Part shown: piece by piece, positions 18,562 to 30,445 of the stretch
How the letters are laid out: every line of letters starts with the position of its first letter
How positions within the stretch are numbered: the first letter of the stretch is position 1
Source of the DNA: Pseudomonadota bacterium
GTDB taxonomy: Bacteria > Pseudomonadota > Gammaproteobacteria > Pseudomonadales > Oleiphilaceae
DNA: 64,000 nt
Direction: 5' to 3'
Assembly (NCBI GenBank): GCA_002747395.1
Contig: PDPE01000025.1
Location: forward strand, 186,001-250,000
Made by a program: the position numbers and the translations under genes
Notes under the pieces: model-generated
Databases searched by the model: none
What the model was told of the DNA's origin: nothing
What the model saw: only the letters and a program-made list of their open reading frames with translations

Positions 18562-19458
18562 TTATCCGGTTTCATTCATTTCCTGTTCCTGTGAGTCAGG
18601 AGTCGGTAGTTCTCTGTGCCGAATCTGAACATTATTGTGCAGGCTGCGGAATTTTTTAACGAGTTGTTCGCAAATATAGACAGATCTGTGCTGTCCACCG
18701 GTGCAACCGATGGCGATAGTCATGTAGGTTCGGTTGGAGTCCTGAAATTTTGGAACCCAGCTTGTTAAAAAGTCGGCAATATCCTGCAGCATCCTGCCAG
18801 AATCTTCCTGCGCAGACAGGAAGTCTATGACAGGTTGTTGATTTCCGTTGAATTTTCGGAGAGAGTGATCCCAATAGGGGTTGGGCAGGCAGCGAACGTC
18901 AAAAACAAAGTCGGCGTCGCCAGGTGTGCCGTTTTTAAAGCCGAATGACTGAAAGAGAAGAGACAGCTCCTGGTATTTATGACCAACCACTCTTTCCTTT
19001 ATTGCGTTCCTGAGCTCGTACATACCCAAATTGCTGGTATCTATATTCAGGTCTGCCAGTCGCGACAGAGGAGAAAGCAGGCCGATTTCTGCCTCTATCG
19101 CTTCCCGAAGGGATAGCAGGTCACTGCTGAGCGGGTGCTTTCGGCGCGTTGCATGGAAGCGTTTCAGCAAGGTTGTGCTTTGTGCATCGAGGTATATCAT
19201 CTCCACCTCAACCTGACTGTCCAGAAGTTGCTGGTAAATCGAGTCGAAACTTGAAATGTCGTTCGACAGGTTTCTCGCGTCGATGCTCACTGCGATTTTA
19301 TTCAAGCGTCGGGTATCGCCGACCAGGGCCTGTTCTGTCAGGGGAATCAGCAGCCCGATGGGCAGATTATCAATGCAGTAATAGCCGACGTCTTCCAATA
19401 CATGTAGCGCGGTACTCTTGCCCGAGCCCGAGCGACCGCTGACGATGATCAGTTTCAT
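18562..19458 (-). CDS. rapZ: RNase adapter protein RapZ
   Basis: MKLIIVSGRSGSGKSTALHVLEDVGYYCIDNLP; CTGGQHRSVYICEQL; internal Met at 19458 is the likely start. Confidence 0.95.
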   Translation of the reverse strand: MKLIIVSGRSGSGKSTALHVLEDVGYYCIDNLPIGLLIPLTEQALVGDTRRLNKIAVSIDARNLSNDISSFDSIYQQLLDSQVEVEMIYLDAQSTTLLKRFHATRRKHPLSSDLLSLREAIEAEIGLLSPLSRLADLNIDTSNLGMYELRNAIKERVVGHKYQELSLLFQSFGFKNGTPGDADFVFDVRCLPNPYWDHSLRKFNGNQQPVIDFLSAQEDSGRMLQDIADFLTSWVPKFQDSNRTYMTIAIGCTGGQHRSVYICEQLVKKFRSLHNNVQIRHRELPTPDSQEQEMNETG

Positions 19459-19575
19459 AAGAGTGAAATCGGGTTTCCCTGGTGGATTAAGGTATTGTGG
19501 CTGACGCCAACCCCTCACCACCCATTTTGAACCGGGCAGTGATGTGGTGATGATAGCGATATACTGTTGCCGTGA

Positions 19576-20040
19576 TCAAGAATCCATTACCGTGTTATAC
19601 AGTTCCTTGTTATTTTTGCAGGCCCTCAGCTTTTTGCAAAAATCCGTTTGATTGAATTTTTCAGCAACCTGACCAAGGAGTTCCAGGTGTTGGCTCGTCG
19701 CCTCTTTGGGTACAACCAAAACAAACAGTATGTCCACGGGTTCGTTATCGATCGCATCAAAGGGTACTTTCTCATCAAGTATCAACAGCGCACCGATCAC
19801 CTTGTCGGAGTCTTGAAGCCTGCAATGGGGTATCGCTATGCCCTGGCCAATTCCTGTGCTTCCCAGTCGTTCCCTGCCCAGCAAGCTGTTAAATATCGTG
19901 TTCTCGTCCAGTTCAACGTATTGCTCGGCAATGTAACTGGAGATTTTTTCCAGAATACGCTTCTTGCTGCTCCCCGGAACGCCCACTATTGTGAGTTCCG
20001 GGGACAGGATTGACTGGATGGTAATATGGTTTTCAGTCAT
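19576..20040 (-). CDS. ptsN: PTS nitrogen regulatory protein EIIA-Ntr
   Basis: 154 aa; GIGQGIAIPHCRL (phospho-His); rpoN-hpf-ptsN-rapZ-npr synteny. Confidence 0.95.
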   Translation of the reverse strand: MTENHITIQSILSPELTIVGVPGSSKKRILEKISSYIAEQYVELDENTIFNSLLGRERLGSTGIGQGIAIPHCRLQDSDKVIGALLILDEKVPFDAIDNEPVDILFVLVVPKEATSQHLELLGQVAEKFNQTDFCKKLRACKNNKELYNTVMDS

Positions 20041-20069
20041 TTTCTGTGTCTTGCCTGATTGAATGGCAA

Positions 20070-20378
20070 TTATCTACCGGTTGCGCCATGAGACCGGTCT
20101 ACGTTTTTTTCCTTATGCTTTAAAATCTGACGATCAAGCTTGTCAGACAGTGCGTCAATCGCCGCGTACATGTCTTCGTTTTCGGACGTGGCATGGATAT
20201 CTGTGCCACTTAAATACATGGTTGCTTCTGCTATCTGTCGCTGCTTTTCAACTGACAGGGTGACTTGTACGTTGCTGATATTGTCAAAATGCCGCTCAAG
20301 TCTTTTGATTTTGTTAGATACATACTCTTTGAGGGCATCCGTTAAATCAACATGGTGACCAGAGATATTTAGTTGCAT
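20070..20378 (-). CDS. hpf: Ribosome hibernation-promoting factor
   Basis: MQLNISGHHVDLTDALKEYVSNKIKRLERHFDNI; rpoN-linked. Confidence 0.95.
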   Translation of the reverse strand: MQLNISGHHVDLTDALKEYVSNKIKRLERHFDNISNVQVTLSVEKQRQIAEATMYLSGTDIHATSENEDMYAAIDALSDKLDRQILKHKEKNVDRSHGATGR

Positions 20379-20533
20379 GTTTTACTCCTATTTATTTTAA
20401 GCCTGGCCTGATTCGCACTCAGGTTCGGTCTTTTCTCAAACAAGTTCAAGGATCGTGAACTTATATTCTTTCCAGGAAACAAGCGGTTTTGCGTCCAAAC
20501 AGGTTTTACCCTGTTTCCCGGCCATGTGAGCCG

Positions 20534-22099
20534 TTATAGCAGCCTTTTCCTTTCGTTTGAAGGCGGGATTGACATCGCCTCCCGGTACTTGGCAATGGTT
20601 CGTCTCGCTACCTTGATACCTTGTTCATCCAGTATGCCGGCTATTTTGCTATCACTCAGCGGCTTTTTGGGTGACTCTGCGGCGACCAGTTTTTTAATTA
20701 TTGCACGTATTGCCGTTGACGAGCACTCTCCGCCCCCGGTTGTTGATACGTGACTGGAAAAAAAATACTTGAGTTCAAAGACTCCCCGTGGGGTATGCAT
20801 GTATTTTTGTGTTGTGACCCTGGAAATCGTTGATTCGTGCATGTCGACAGCACTGGCTATGTCGTGAAGCACCATGGGTTTCATGGCTTCATCGCCGTAG
20901 TCAAGAAATCCTTGCTGATACTCAACTATCTTTGTGGCCACCTTCAGCAGTGTTTCGTTTCTGCTTTGCAGGCTTTTTATAAACCATTTTGCTTCTTGCA
21001 GGTGGTCTTTCAAAAAGGTATTGTCCGCGCTGGAATCAGCCCTTTTGACCAGAGAAGCGTACTGTTGATTGACTCTGATTTTCGGTGAGACCTCGGCATT
21101 CAATTCAATTTTCCAGCGACCGTTTTCTTTCTTGACGATGACATCCGGTACGATATATTCCGGTTTCACCGTGCTGATCGCTTCGCCAGGCCTGGGGCTC
21201 AGTGACTGAATGAGTTGAATGACGCACTTGAGTGCTTCTTCTTTGAGTCGGCTTCTTCTCATCAACTGGGCATAGTCCCTGTTTCCCAATTGTGACAGAT
21301 AATGGCTGACGACCAGTTTTGCCTGGGGTAGCCAGGGAGTGTCCTCGGGGAGTTGGCCGAGTTGAATAAGCAGGCACTCCTGCAGGTTGCGACTTGCGAC
21401 TCCTGGCGGATCAAAATGCTGAACCCGCCTTAATACCGCTGCGACTTCATCAAGGTCAATATCTTCTATCTCGCCGGTCAGGCCGGCGTGAATTTCCTCA
21501 ATGCTGACACTCAGGTAGCCGTCCGGGTTTATCGAGTCAATAATCGCCATGGCAATGGCGTTGTCTGTTTCAGTCATCGGTGTGAGATTGAGTTGCCAGC
21601 AAAGATGATCCTGCAGCGTTTCGCTCGCAGAGTTGCGGGAATCATAGTCCACATCATCATCAGGCACACTGCCAACATTGGTGGGTGCATTCTGGTAGAT
21701 ATCATCCCAGGCGGTATCAACCGGCAAGTCGTCAGGGATGGAGTTTGAAGACCATTCCTCACCGATTTCAAAATCGGTTTCGCCGGCAGCCGTTTGTGGC
21801 GTTTCGCCAGTCATTCCCGGGTCTGTGTCCGACCCTGTATTGGTCAGTTCATCATTGGCCTGCCCACTGCTGTCACCGGATTGATCTGCAGACGACTCTG
21901 TCGATGAACTCTCTGTCTCGTTTGCTGGCGGGTTGCTGTCATCTTCAATTTCAAGCATCATATTCGAATCCAGTGCTTCCTGGATTTCCTGCTGAAGGTC
22001 AAGCGTTGACAGTTGCAATAAGCGAATGGCTTGCTGCAATTGCGGTGTCATCGTCAATTGCTGGCCGAGCTTGAGCTGAAGAGATGCCTTCATTACCAT
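20534..22099 (-). CDS. rpoN: RNA polymerase sigma-54 factor
   Basis: [32 protein letters not shown]; RpoN box [10 protein letters not shown]. Confidence 0.98.
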   Translation of the reverse strand: MVMKASLQLKLGQQLTMTPQLQQAIRLLQLSTLDLQQEIQEALDSNMMLEIEDDSNPPANETESSSTESSADQSGDSSGQANDELTNTGSDTDPGMTGETPQTAAGETDFEIGEEWSSNSIPDDLPVDTAWDDIYQNAPTNVGSVPDDDVDYDSRNSASETLQDHLCWQLNLTPMTETDNAIAMAIIDSINPDGYLSVSIEEIHAGLTGEIEDIDLDEVAAVLRRVQHFDPPGVASRNLQECLLIQLGQLPEDTPWLPQAKLVVSHYLSQLGNRDYAQLMRRSRLKEEALKCVIQLIQSLSPRPGEAISTVKPEYIVPDVIVKKENGRWKIELNAEVSPKIRVNQQYASLVKRADSSADNTFLKDHLQEAKWFIKSLQSRNETLLKVATKIVEYQQGFLDYGDEAMKPMVLHDIASAVDMHESTISRVTTQKYMHTPRGVFELKYFFSSHVSTTGGGECSSTAIRAIIKKLVAAESPKKPLSDSKIAGILDEQGIKVARRTIAKYREAMSIPPSNERKRLL

Positions 22100-22144
22100 T
22101 TAGTTGCTACCACCGTGGCTGGAACAGTCCGGGCAATGCTGTCT

Positions 22145-22220
22145 GAAAGTCATAAGAGTCAATAAAAGTCACCAGAGTCAATAAAAGTCACCAGAACCAG
22201 TAAAAGTCATAAAAGCTGGT
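22145..22220. repeat. Four tandem 19-bp repeats in the lptB-rpoN intergenic region
   Basis: gaaagtcataagagtcaat/aaaagtcaccagagtcaat/aaaagtcaccagaaccagt/aaaagtcataaaagctggt. Confidence 0.95.
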
Positions 22221-22417
22221 ACAAAACCGTAAGAGAAAAACATAAAGCAACAAGGACTAATATAATTGTTTTGGTGAAATGCGCAAGAAGGCGATGTGTT
22301 TATCTGCATCCGATTTGCAGGCTTTTGTGTCACAAGTCAAAGATTGCAAATTGATAGCCGGTTTCGTGCCCCTGTTGTCGGTTACGAGTGAATGGCTGCG
22401 CCCGTTATGAACATCTG

Positions 22418-23158
22418 TCACAGTCTGAATTCATCTCCGAGGTATACTTCTTTTACCTTTTTATTGTTCAGGATATCCTGCGCCGACCCTTCGGCTATGA
22501 TGTGACCGTCGCCCACAATATACGCTTTTTCGCAAATATCAAGCGTTTCTCTTACATTGTGGTCAGTGATGAGGATGCCTATGCCTTTTTTGGTCAGCAT
22601 GGTGATAATGTGTTTGATGTCGCTGACAGAAATGGGGTCGACACCTGCAAAAGGTTCATCGAGCAGGATAAATGAGGGTTCTGTTGCCAGCGCGCGGGCG
22701 ATTTCAACCCGCCTTCTTTCACCGCCGGACAAGCTCATTCCGAGATTTTTTCGGATATGAGTAATGGTAAACTCGAGCAGAAGCCCTTCCAGTTTTTCTT
22801 TTCTTTGTGATTTGTTCAGGTCTTTCCGGGTTTCCAGAATAGCCATGATATTGGCTTCTACGGAGAGTTTTCTGAAAACAGAGGCTTCCTGTGGCAGGTA
22901 GCCGATACCCTTACGGGCACGGCCATGCATGGGAAGACGGGTGATATCGGTATCATTGATGATCACCGCCCCCTTGTCAGCATCAACGAGCCCGACAATC
23001 ATATAAAAGCAGGTTGTTTTTCCCGCACCATTCGGGCCCAGCAGGCCAACAATTTCGCCACTGTTGACGCGAAGAGAGACATCCTTGACGACCTGCCTTT
23101 TCTTATAGCTTTTGGCCAGCGTGCGCACTTCAAGACAATTGGATTTTGATTGATCCAT
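22418..23158 (-). CDS. lptB: LPS export ABC transporter ATP-binding protein
   Basis: [28 protein letters not shown], lpt gene order. Confidence 0.97.
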   Translation of the reverse strand: MDQSKSNCLEVRTLAKSYKKRQVVKDVSLRVNSGEIVGLLGPNGAGKTTCFYMIVGLVDADKGAVIINDTDITRLPMHGRARKGIGYLPQEASVFRKLSVEANIMAILETRKDLNKSQRKEKLEGLLLEFTITHIRKNLGMSLSGGERRRVEIARALATEPSFILLDEPFAGVDPISVSDIKHIITMLTKKGIGILITDHNVRETLDICEKAYIVGDGHIIAEGSAQDILNNKKVKEVYLGDEFRL

Positions 23159-23209
23159 TCCGGCCCTGCCTGGTTGGTGGTGTCATTAAGGGGGGCGTTT
23201 GAGCCCGGG

Positions 23210-23830
23210 TCACCTTTTTTTACCCTTGTTAATGCGGGCGGGGCCCTTGGCCTTTTTCGGGTGAAAAATAAGCTCAACCCGGCCGCCAGGCGTATTCCTT
23301 CGGCCGTTGCCCGTCGCTGTTACAACACGGCTTTCCGTATTATATTCGATGACATCACCCTGGAATCTGTTTTTCCCCTGTTCCAGCCTGGCGTTCTTTT
23401 GCAATGTGATCGTTCTGGCGGCGTGGGTATAGGTGATCCTGTCTCCAAATGCATGTGTGGTGAGCGTGCTATCATTCATTTTTTGCTGAAAATGGGCAGG
23501 TGACCCTGTGGCAATAATTTTTATCAACCCGCTGTCATTGGCATAGATAATGACGGTGTCTGCCTCCAGGGTTGATGTGCCCTGACTGATTATGACGTCC
23601 CCTTTGTAGGTAGCAATGCCCTTTTGATCATCCAGTTTTGCCTTGTCCGCCTTAATGTGTATCGGGGCATCGCTGGTACTGCTCATTGCCAGGGCGCCCT
23701 GACCAAGGCATAGCGATAACAGCAGAGTGAAAAGTCGAGCGATATGAAAGAATCGACAACTCCGGGCAGATTGCTGTTGTGCTATCGAGTGGGGGCGTCG
23801 GGGCAGCGATCTGTAGATAGTATGATTCAT
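23210..23830 (-). CDS. lptA: LPS transport periplasmic protein LptA
   Basis: OstA-like: IHIKADKAKLDDQKGIATYKGDVIISQGTSTLEAD; between lptC and lptB. Confidence 0.93.
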   Translation of the reverse strand: MNHTIYRSLPRRPHSIAQQQSARSCRFFHIARLFTLLLSLCLGQGALAMSSTSDAPIHIKADKAKLDDQKGIATYKGDVIISQGTSTLEADTVIIYANDSGLIKIIATGSPAHFQQKMNDSTLTTHAFGDRITYTHAARTITLQKNARLEQGKNRFQGDVIEYNTESRVVTATGNGRRNTPGGRVELIFHPKKAKGPARINKGKKR

Positions 23831-24426
23831 TTTTTCTGTATCTTGGCGGATGTGGGGTAAAAGGTGCCTTCAACATGAGAGTGAAGCTCTATTCGCTTTT
23901 CTTTCAACCATGCGCTCATGCCAATGGCCTTACTATAGTTCGGGTTATCCGTTATTCTAACCGGTTGATCGGTGGTTATAAATCGCGAGTCTGTAAAAAG
24001 TACCAGTTCATCAGTGGCAAAAGAGGTGGCTGTTTCCGGTTCCCTCGGGTGAATAACCGTGACCGAGCCGGTCAGGAGCAGTTTTTTCTCATCCTGAAAG
24101 TATTGCCCCCGGTTTGCATTGACCAGCCAGTTGGGAGTCCGGTTTTCGTATATGATCACTTCAGGAGAGCCAAAGACCGCTTCTTCGGAGTCCGGAAAGT
24201 GTACCCCCTGCCCTGTACTGAACAAGATCGACAAGTGGCCTGCCTTGTTGTACTCTCGATATACTCCTTTCTCCATAAAGGCATCCGGCTCCTCATCAAA
24301 AAAATTCGCGGAGTCTTGCTCCGGGGCAGGGGTGTCACCATACCACGCAAGAAACAGTGCTATTGCGCTTGTCAGAGCCAACAGGCCGGTTTTGATCTGG
24401 CTGTTGTACTTTTCTGAAAATGTCAC
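23827..24426 (-). CDS. lptC: LPS export protein LptC
   Basis: 199 aa, N-terminal TM, synteny kdsC-lptC-lptA. Confidence 0.9.
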   Translation of the reverse strand: MTFSEKYNSQIKTGLLALTSAIALFLAWYGDTPAPEQDSANFFDEEPDAFMEKGVYREYNKAGHLSILFSTGQGVHFPDSEEAVFGSPEVIIYENRTPNWLVNANRGQYFQDEKKLLLTGSVTVIHPREPETATSFATDELVLFTDSRFITTDQPVRITDNPNYSKAIGMSAWLKEKRIELHSHVEGTFYPTSAKIQKK

Positions 24427-24962
24427 AGATAGCTCTCATGTATTCGAGTCAACAGGCCTTGTGAATCAAGGATGAAGTCTGCCACTTCGCGTGCCACTCC
24501 GGTTCCCCCCGAGGCTTCTGTGCACCAGTCGGCGTGCTGTTTGACGAACCGGTGACCATTGGCAACGGTGATGCCCAGAGCGGCAGCCCGAATGGCAGAC
24601 AGGTCTGGCAGGTCATCACCGATATAGGCGACCTGTTTCAAATCGACAGCCAGTTTCCCGGTCAGCTCTTTCAGTGCGACCAGTTTATCCTCTCGCCCCT
24701 GCATGAGGTGACGGATGCCGAGGTCTGAAATTCGCCTCTCGGTGAGGGGAGACCGTCTGCCTGTGATAATGGCGACTTCAATGCCGCTATTCATCAGCAT
24801 TTTGATGCCGAGTCCATCCAGAATGTTAAACGCTTTCATTTCATCGCCGTCGGCGCTGAAGTAAAGCCTGCCATCTGTCAGTACACCGTCAACATCAAAG
24901 GCGACGAGTTTGATCCTTTCAGCTTTTTCGCAGAGAGATCGACTGATCATTGTTATTCTCAT
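24423..24962 (-). CDS. kdsC: 3-deoxy-D-manno-octulosonate-8-phosphatase
   Basis: HAD motif FDVDGVLTDGRLYFSADGDEMKAFNILDGLGIKML; likely start MISRSL at 24950. Confidence 0.96.
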   Translation of the reverse strand: MRITMISRSLCEKAERIKLVAFDVDGVLTDGRLYFSADGDEMKAFNILDGLGIKMLMNSGIEVAIITGRRSPLTERRISDLGIRHLMQGREDKLVALKELTGKLAVDLKQVAYIGDDLPDLSAIRAAALGITVANGHRFVKQHADWCTEASGGTGVAREVADFILDSQGLLTRIHESYL

Positions 24963-24980
24963 CCTCTCGGGTCATGTGCC

Positions 24981-25955
24981 TCAGATAACTCCGGCTTGCA
25001 GAAGGTCGTGCATGTTGAGCGCTCCTACGACACAATTCTCGTCATCCGTTACTATGAGGCCGTTGATCTTTCTTTCTTCCATGATGGCGAGAGCTTCGGC
25101 TGCCAGAATGTTTGCCGGAATCGTTGTACAGTCGAGGGTCATCAGTTCGTCAATAACCGTGGTTCGAATATCGATATTTTTGTCCAGGGAGCGGCGCAGA
25201 TCGCCATCCGTAAACAATCCGGCGATTTTGTTGTCATTATCGACAATGGTGGTCATTCCCAACCCCTTTTCCGACATTTCAATCAACGCAGCGGACATGG
25301 GGGTGCCGGTTCTGACCCGGGGAATTTGATCGCCATCGTGCATGATATCAGCCACTTTCAGCAAAAGTCGCTTGCCAAGGCTGCCACCCGGGTGTGAAAA
25401 CGCGAAATCCTCTTCGTTAAACCCCCTTGCTTCCAGCAAGGCAATGGCAATGGCGTCTCCCATAACCAGGGTTGCAGTCGTGCTCGAACTCGGTGCAAGC
25501 CCCAAAGGGCAGGCTTCTTTTGCCACACTGACATCCAGATTGATCGCCGCCTCGGTAGCCAGGGTTGATGATGCCGAGCCGGTCATGCTGATTAGTGGCG
25601 CCCCCATTCGTTTAATCAGCGGGAGAATGGTGATAATCTCGGAGGTGTTTCCAGAGTTTGAAATGGCAATGACTACATCATCCGCCGTGATCATTCCCAG
25701 GTCACCGTGACTGGCTTCTCCCGGATGAACAAAAAAAGAAGGTGTGCCCGTGCTTGCCAGGGTGGCGGCAATTTTATTGCCGATATGTCCTGATTTTCCC
25801 ATTCCGGTCACCACAACCCGGCCCTTGCACTTGATAAGGATTTCGCAGGCCCTGGCGAAAGTGTTATCAATGCGGGGGAGTAGGGCGTCGATCGCCGACC
25901 GTTCAATTTCGATCACCTTTTTTGCCGAGGAAATGAAGTCAATTTCGCTATTCAT
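24981..25955 (-). CDS. kdsD: D-arabinose 5-phosphate isomerase
   Basis: SIS + CBS domains: VVVTGMGKSGHIGNKIAATLASTGTPSFFVHPGEASHGDLGM; internal Met start. Confidence 0.96.
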   Translation of the reverse strand: MNSEIDFISSAKKVIEIERSAIDALLPRIDNTFARACEILIKCKGRVVVTGMGKSGHIGNKIAATLASTGTPSFFVHPGEASHGDLGMITADDVVIAISNSGNTSEIITILPLIKRMGAPLISMTGSASSTLATEAAINLDVSVAKEACPLGLAPSSSTTATLVMGDAIAIALLEARGFNEEDFAFSHPGGSLGKRLLLKVADIMHDGDQIPRVRTGTPMSAALIEMSEKGLGMTTIVDNDNKIAGLFTDGDLRRSLDKNIDIRTTVIDELMTLDCTTIPANILAAEALAIMEERKINGLIVTDDENCVVGALNMHDLLQAGVI

Positions 25956-26033
25956 GGTTAACTGTTTCCAGCTCTGTTGATTGTGTATTGCCGGCAAATG
26001 ACAGGTTTGGCCGGTTATATTAAAGCCTGTTGA

Positions 26034-26996
26034 TCAGAATCCGGATGCTGTTTGATAGATTAACAAAAGGTACGCAATATATGCAGCGAACATCACTCCG
26101 CCCTCGGCCCGGCTGATTCTTCCCTTTCGTCGCATGATATAGGCAAAGCCTGCGATCAGGAGCGTCATCGCCAGCATATAGCCATAATCCCTGTAAACCG
26201 CTATTGGTTCCAGTGGCCCCGGGCTTATCAGGGCAGGCAGGGGTAAAACCGTGAGTAAATTAAACAGATTGGATCCAATGACGTTACCAAGGGCGATGTC
26301 ATGGTGCCCCTTGAGGGCGCTGGCTACCGAGGCGGCAAGCTCGGGCAGGCTGGTTCCAATGGCGACGATGGTCAACCCGATGATCAGGTCACTGACGCCC
26401 ATAAACTTCGCCAATCCGGTGGCACCCCATACCAGCAGTTTGGAGCTGCCAATCAGGGCGATAAGGCCGATCGCAAACCAGGCTATGGCTTTCAATGTGT
26501 TCGATTCGGGAATGTTTTCCAGCTCTTCATCCAGCTCGGGTGCCTGCTCTCCCTTGCGCGTAAGGACAAACATGGCTATCACCATGAGCGTGAGAAGGAA
26601 TGCACCGTCAAAGTACGAGAGCGTGCTGTCATAAAGCACCACAAGCACAAGCAGCGATACCGCAAGAAGAACCGGCAGCTCCCGTTTTAGCACGAGGGGC
26701 TTGACGGGCAGGGGAGAGATCAGTGCCGTAACGCCGAGCACCAACCCGATGTTGGCAATGTTGGAGCCTATGGCATTGCCTGTTGCCAGGCCCGTGGATC
26801 CTTCAAAGGCGGCTGTCGCCGAAACTACCATCTCAGGTGCCGAGGTGCCGAAAGCGACCACGGTCAGCCCGATAACGATAGTGGATACTCCCATATTTCG
26901 GGCAATGGAAACGGATGAGCTGACGAACTGGTCTGCGCTCCAGACCAGCAACGCAAGGCCGGCTCCGATGGCGGTGAAAAAAAGAACTAAATCCAT
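26034..26996 (-). CDS. yrbG: Calcium/sodium antiporter, YrbG family
   Basis: Duplicated GTSAPEM / GTSLPELAAS alpha repeats; 320 aa; adjacent to kdsD. Confidence 0.93.
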   Translation of the reverse strand: MDLVLFFTAIGAGLALLVWSADQFVSSSVSIARNMGVSTIVIGLTVVAFGTSAPEMVVSATAAFEGSTGLATGNAIGSNIANIGLVLGVTALISPLPVKPLVLKRELPVLLAVSLLVLVVLYDSTLSYFDGAFLLTLMVIAMFVLTRKGEQAPELDEELENIPESNTLKAIAWFAIGLIALIGSSKLLVWGATGLAKFMGVSDLIIGLTIVAIGTSLPELAASVASALKGHHDIALGNVIGSNLFNLLTVLPLPALISPGPLEPIAVYRDYGYMLAMTLLIAGFAYIMRRKGRISRAEGGVMFAAYIAYLLLIYQTASGF

Positions 26997-27160
26997 ATGC
27001 TATTCATTAAATCCACAGGCTGTTGGTAGTGCGGTAACAGGTTATGCGGTTGCAGGCTGCACCCTGACAGACCTGTTTGAGGTGCAGTTTGATGATGCCG
27101 CAGCCTTGATTAATTGCTGTTAATCATTGTTCCCATTCAGGATTTACTAATGATATAGTT

Positions 27161-27886
27161 TTGCACAGGATAAGCAACCTGATGAAACGACTATTGTGTG
27201 GTAAAAGGAGAACCCTGGTGAAAATGACCACTGGTAACGAATATGGAATCTGCTTCAGTCGTGGCTGGCTGTTTGTGTTGGTGCTGTTGTTCTGCCAACC
27301 GGCCCTGAGTTATGTGAATGCACCGGAGGTGAAGAAAATTGTGGAAGACAATACCCGGAAGCTGGTTGCTCAACTGGAGAAATCAAGGGGGTTGTATTTT
27401 ACCGAGCCTGACAGATTCTATTCTGAAATGGAGAGTGCCCTGGAAGACGTGGTGGATTTCCGCAGAATAGCGGGGCGTGTTATGGGGCGGTATGCGCGGC
27501 AGGCCAACTTGAAACAGAGAGACTCATTTGTTCAGTCCTTCAAGGTCAGTCTGTTCTCTACCTATGCTCGGGCTCTGGTGGAAAGTGGTGACTTCGACAT
27601 TGCTGTTCTGAATTCCAAAATGGTGTCAGCAAAAAACAATCGCGCTTCGGTTGAGCTTGAAATCACTTCGGAAGCCGGAAACACCTATCCGGTGATTTAT
27701 TCCATGTACCTGAACCCGAAGCGAAAAACCTGGTTGCTGGAAAACATGATTGTAAACGGGGTCAACGTAGGTCTGGCTTTCAGAGACAGATTTGAAGAAG
27801 AAGTGATCAATCACAAGGGAAACCTGGATGCGGTGATTGCAAACTGGAATGCCGAACTTTCAACCGGGCCAAAAGGGCGACAGTGA
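27161..27886 (+). CDS. mlaC: Phospholipid-binding protein MlaC (Ttg2D-like)
   Basis: ALEDVVDFRRIAGRVMGRYARQANLKQRDSFVQSFKVSLFSTYARAL; followed by ibaG-murA. Confidence 0.9.
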   Translation: MHRISNLMKRLLCGKRRTLVKMTTGNEYGICFSRGWLFVLVLLFCQPALSYVNAPEVKKIVEDNTRKLVAQLEKSRGLYFTEPDRFYSEMESALEDVVDFRRIAGRVMGRYARQANLKQRDSFVQSFKVSLFSTYARALVESGDFDIAVLNSKMVSAKNNRASVELEITSEAGNTYPVIYSMYLNPKRKTWLLENMIVNGVNVGLAFRDRFEEEVINHKGNLDAVIANWNAELSTGPKGRQ

Positions 27887-27994
27887 TCCGGGATCGCTAC
27901 TGCTTACTCGTGCGCCAGCAAGCCTCCATAGGCGGATACCTGAGATGTGACAAGCGAGTAAACTTTTGTTGATTGGTCGGAATTCAGGTATGAT

Positions 27995-28039
27995 ACCGCC
28001 CGCTGAGCATCCCTGATGCCCCGCGGGCGGTTCTGTTTT
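27995..28039 (+). terminator. Probable intrinsic terminator after mlaC
   Basis: ACCGCCCG...GCATCCCTGATGC...CGGGCGGT followed by tctgttttt. Confidence 0.65.
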
Positions 28040-28062
28040 TAGTGAATGTTGAGGTTTTTGTG

Positions 28063-28296
28063 ATGGATGCAGCAAAAGTGAAACAAAAAATCGCCAGTCA
28101 ACTTCAAGACTGTGAAGTTCGTGTGGAGGGTGAGGGGGCGAATTACAGTGTGACTGTCATCGGTGAAGTGTTTCGCGGATTGAGTCCGGTTAAAAAGCAA
28201 CAACTTGTCTATAGCTGCCTCACCCAGGATCTGTCAGACGGAACGATTCATGCCTTGACGATCAGGGCGTTCACACCGGATCAGTTGCCGGACTAG
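28063..28296 (+). CDS. ibaG: BolA family protein IbaG
   Basis: VRVEGEGANYSVTVIGEVFRGLSPVKKQQLVYSCL; directly upstream of murA. Confidence 0.93.
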   Translation: MDAAKVKQKIASQLQDCEVRVEGEGANYSVTVIGEVFRGLSPVKKQQLVYSCLTQDLSDGTIHALTIRAFTPDQLPD

Positions 28297-28391
28297 CCCG
28301 AGAGGATTCGCTTCAGCTTTACGTTGCCCGATTTCGTACCAGGTTAGCCATAATTCAATCCGGTCGCCGTGTTACCATACAGAATTGATGA

Positions 28392-28411
28392 GTCGGCCCG
28401 GGTGGGCCGAC
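28392..28411. promoter_or_regulatory. Perfect 8-bp-stem hairpin between ibaG and murA (terminator or attenuator-like)
   Basis: GTCGGCCC-gggt-GGGCCGAC, about 50 bp upstream of the murA start, no strong T run. Confidence 0.45.
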
Positions 28412-28440
28412 GGTCTATCTGTCCTGACCAAAGCAACTGA

Positions 28441-29724
<1,284 letters not shown>

Positions 29725-29772
29725 TGTCCGGCTTTTGCCGTCGCCCGTAAACCGGTAAACAGAATAATCGAG

Positions 29773-30426
29773 TTGAGCAGTATGAAACACAATCTCACTA
29801 TTGCCCTGTCCAAAGGGCGAATATTGAAAGAAACCCTCCCGCTGTTGGCAGGAGCCGGTATTGAACCGGTGGAAGATATTCATTCCAGTCGAAAGCTGAT
29901 CTTTGATACCACAGCAGAGCAGGTGAAACTGATCGTTATTCGTGCTACGGATGTTCCCGTGTACGTTCAGTATGGTGGTGCGGATCTGGGGGTAACGGGT
30001 AAGGATGTTCTGATGGAGCACGGAGCCGAAGGTGTCTATGAGCTGTTGGATTTGCATATCGCAGAGTGTCGGCTGATGACCGCCGGACCGAAGCAGCGAG
30101 CAACCCCGAAAGGCCGGATTAAAGTGGCGACCAAATTCGTTAACCTGGCCAAGGAATACTATTCCCGGCAGGGGATTCAGGCAGATATCATCAAGCTCTA
30201 TGGCGCAATGGAGTTGGCACCCATCCTTGATCTGGCTGATGAAATCGTTGATATTGTAGATACCGGAAACACTCTCCGTGCCAATGGTCTTGAGCCGAGA
30301 GAGTTGATCCATACGATCAGTTCAAGGTTGATTGTAAACAGTGGTGCCATGAAAATAAAGCATCACCTGATTGCACCTGTTCTGGAGCAGGTCTCTGTCG
30401 CAACCGGAGGTGCCCGGAGTGCCTAG
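29773..30426 (+). CDS. hisG: ATP phosphoribosyltransferase (short form)
   Basis: [42 protein letters not shown]. Confidence 0.97.
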   Translation: MSSMKHNLTIALSKGRILKETLPLLAGAGIEPVEDIHSSRKLIFDTTAEQVKLIVIRATDVPVYVQYGGADLGVTGKDVLMEHGAEGVYELLDLHIAECRLMTAGPKQRATPKGRIKVATKFVNLAKEYYSRQGIQADIIKLYGAMELAPILDLADEIVDIVDTGNTLRANGLEPRELIHTISSRLIVNSGAMKIKHHLIAPVLEQVSVATGGARSA

Positions 30427-30445
30427 GCGCCTTGCTTCTCGTTAC

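Noticed and set aside
22145-22220. Possible CRISPR-like array
   Set aside because: Units are contiguous 19-mers without spacers; no cas genes in the window
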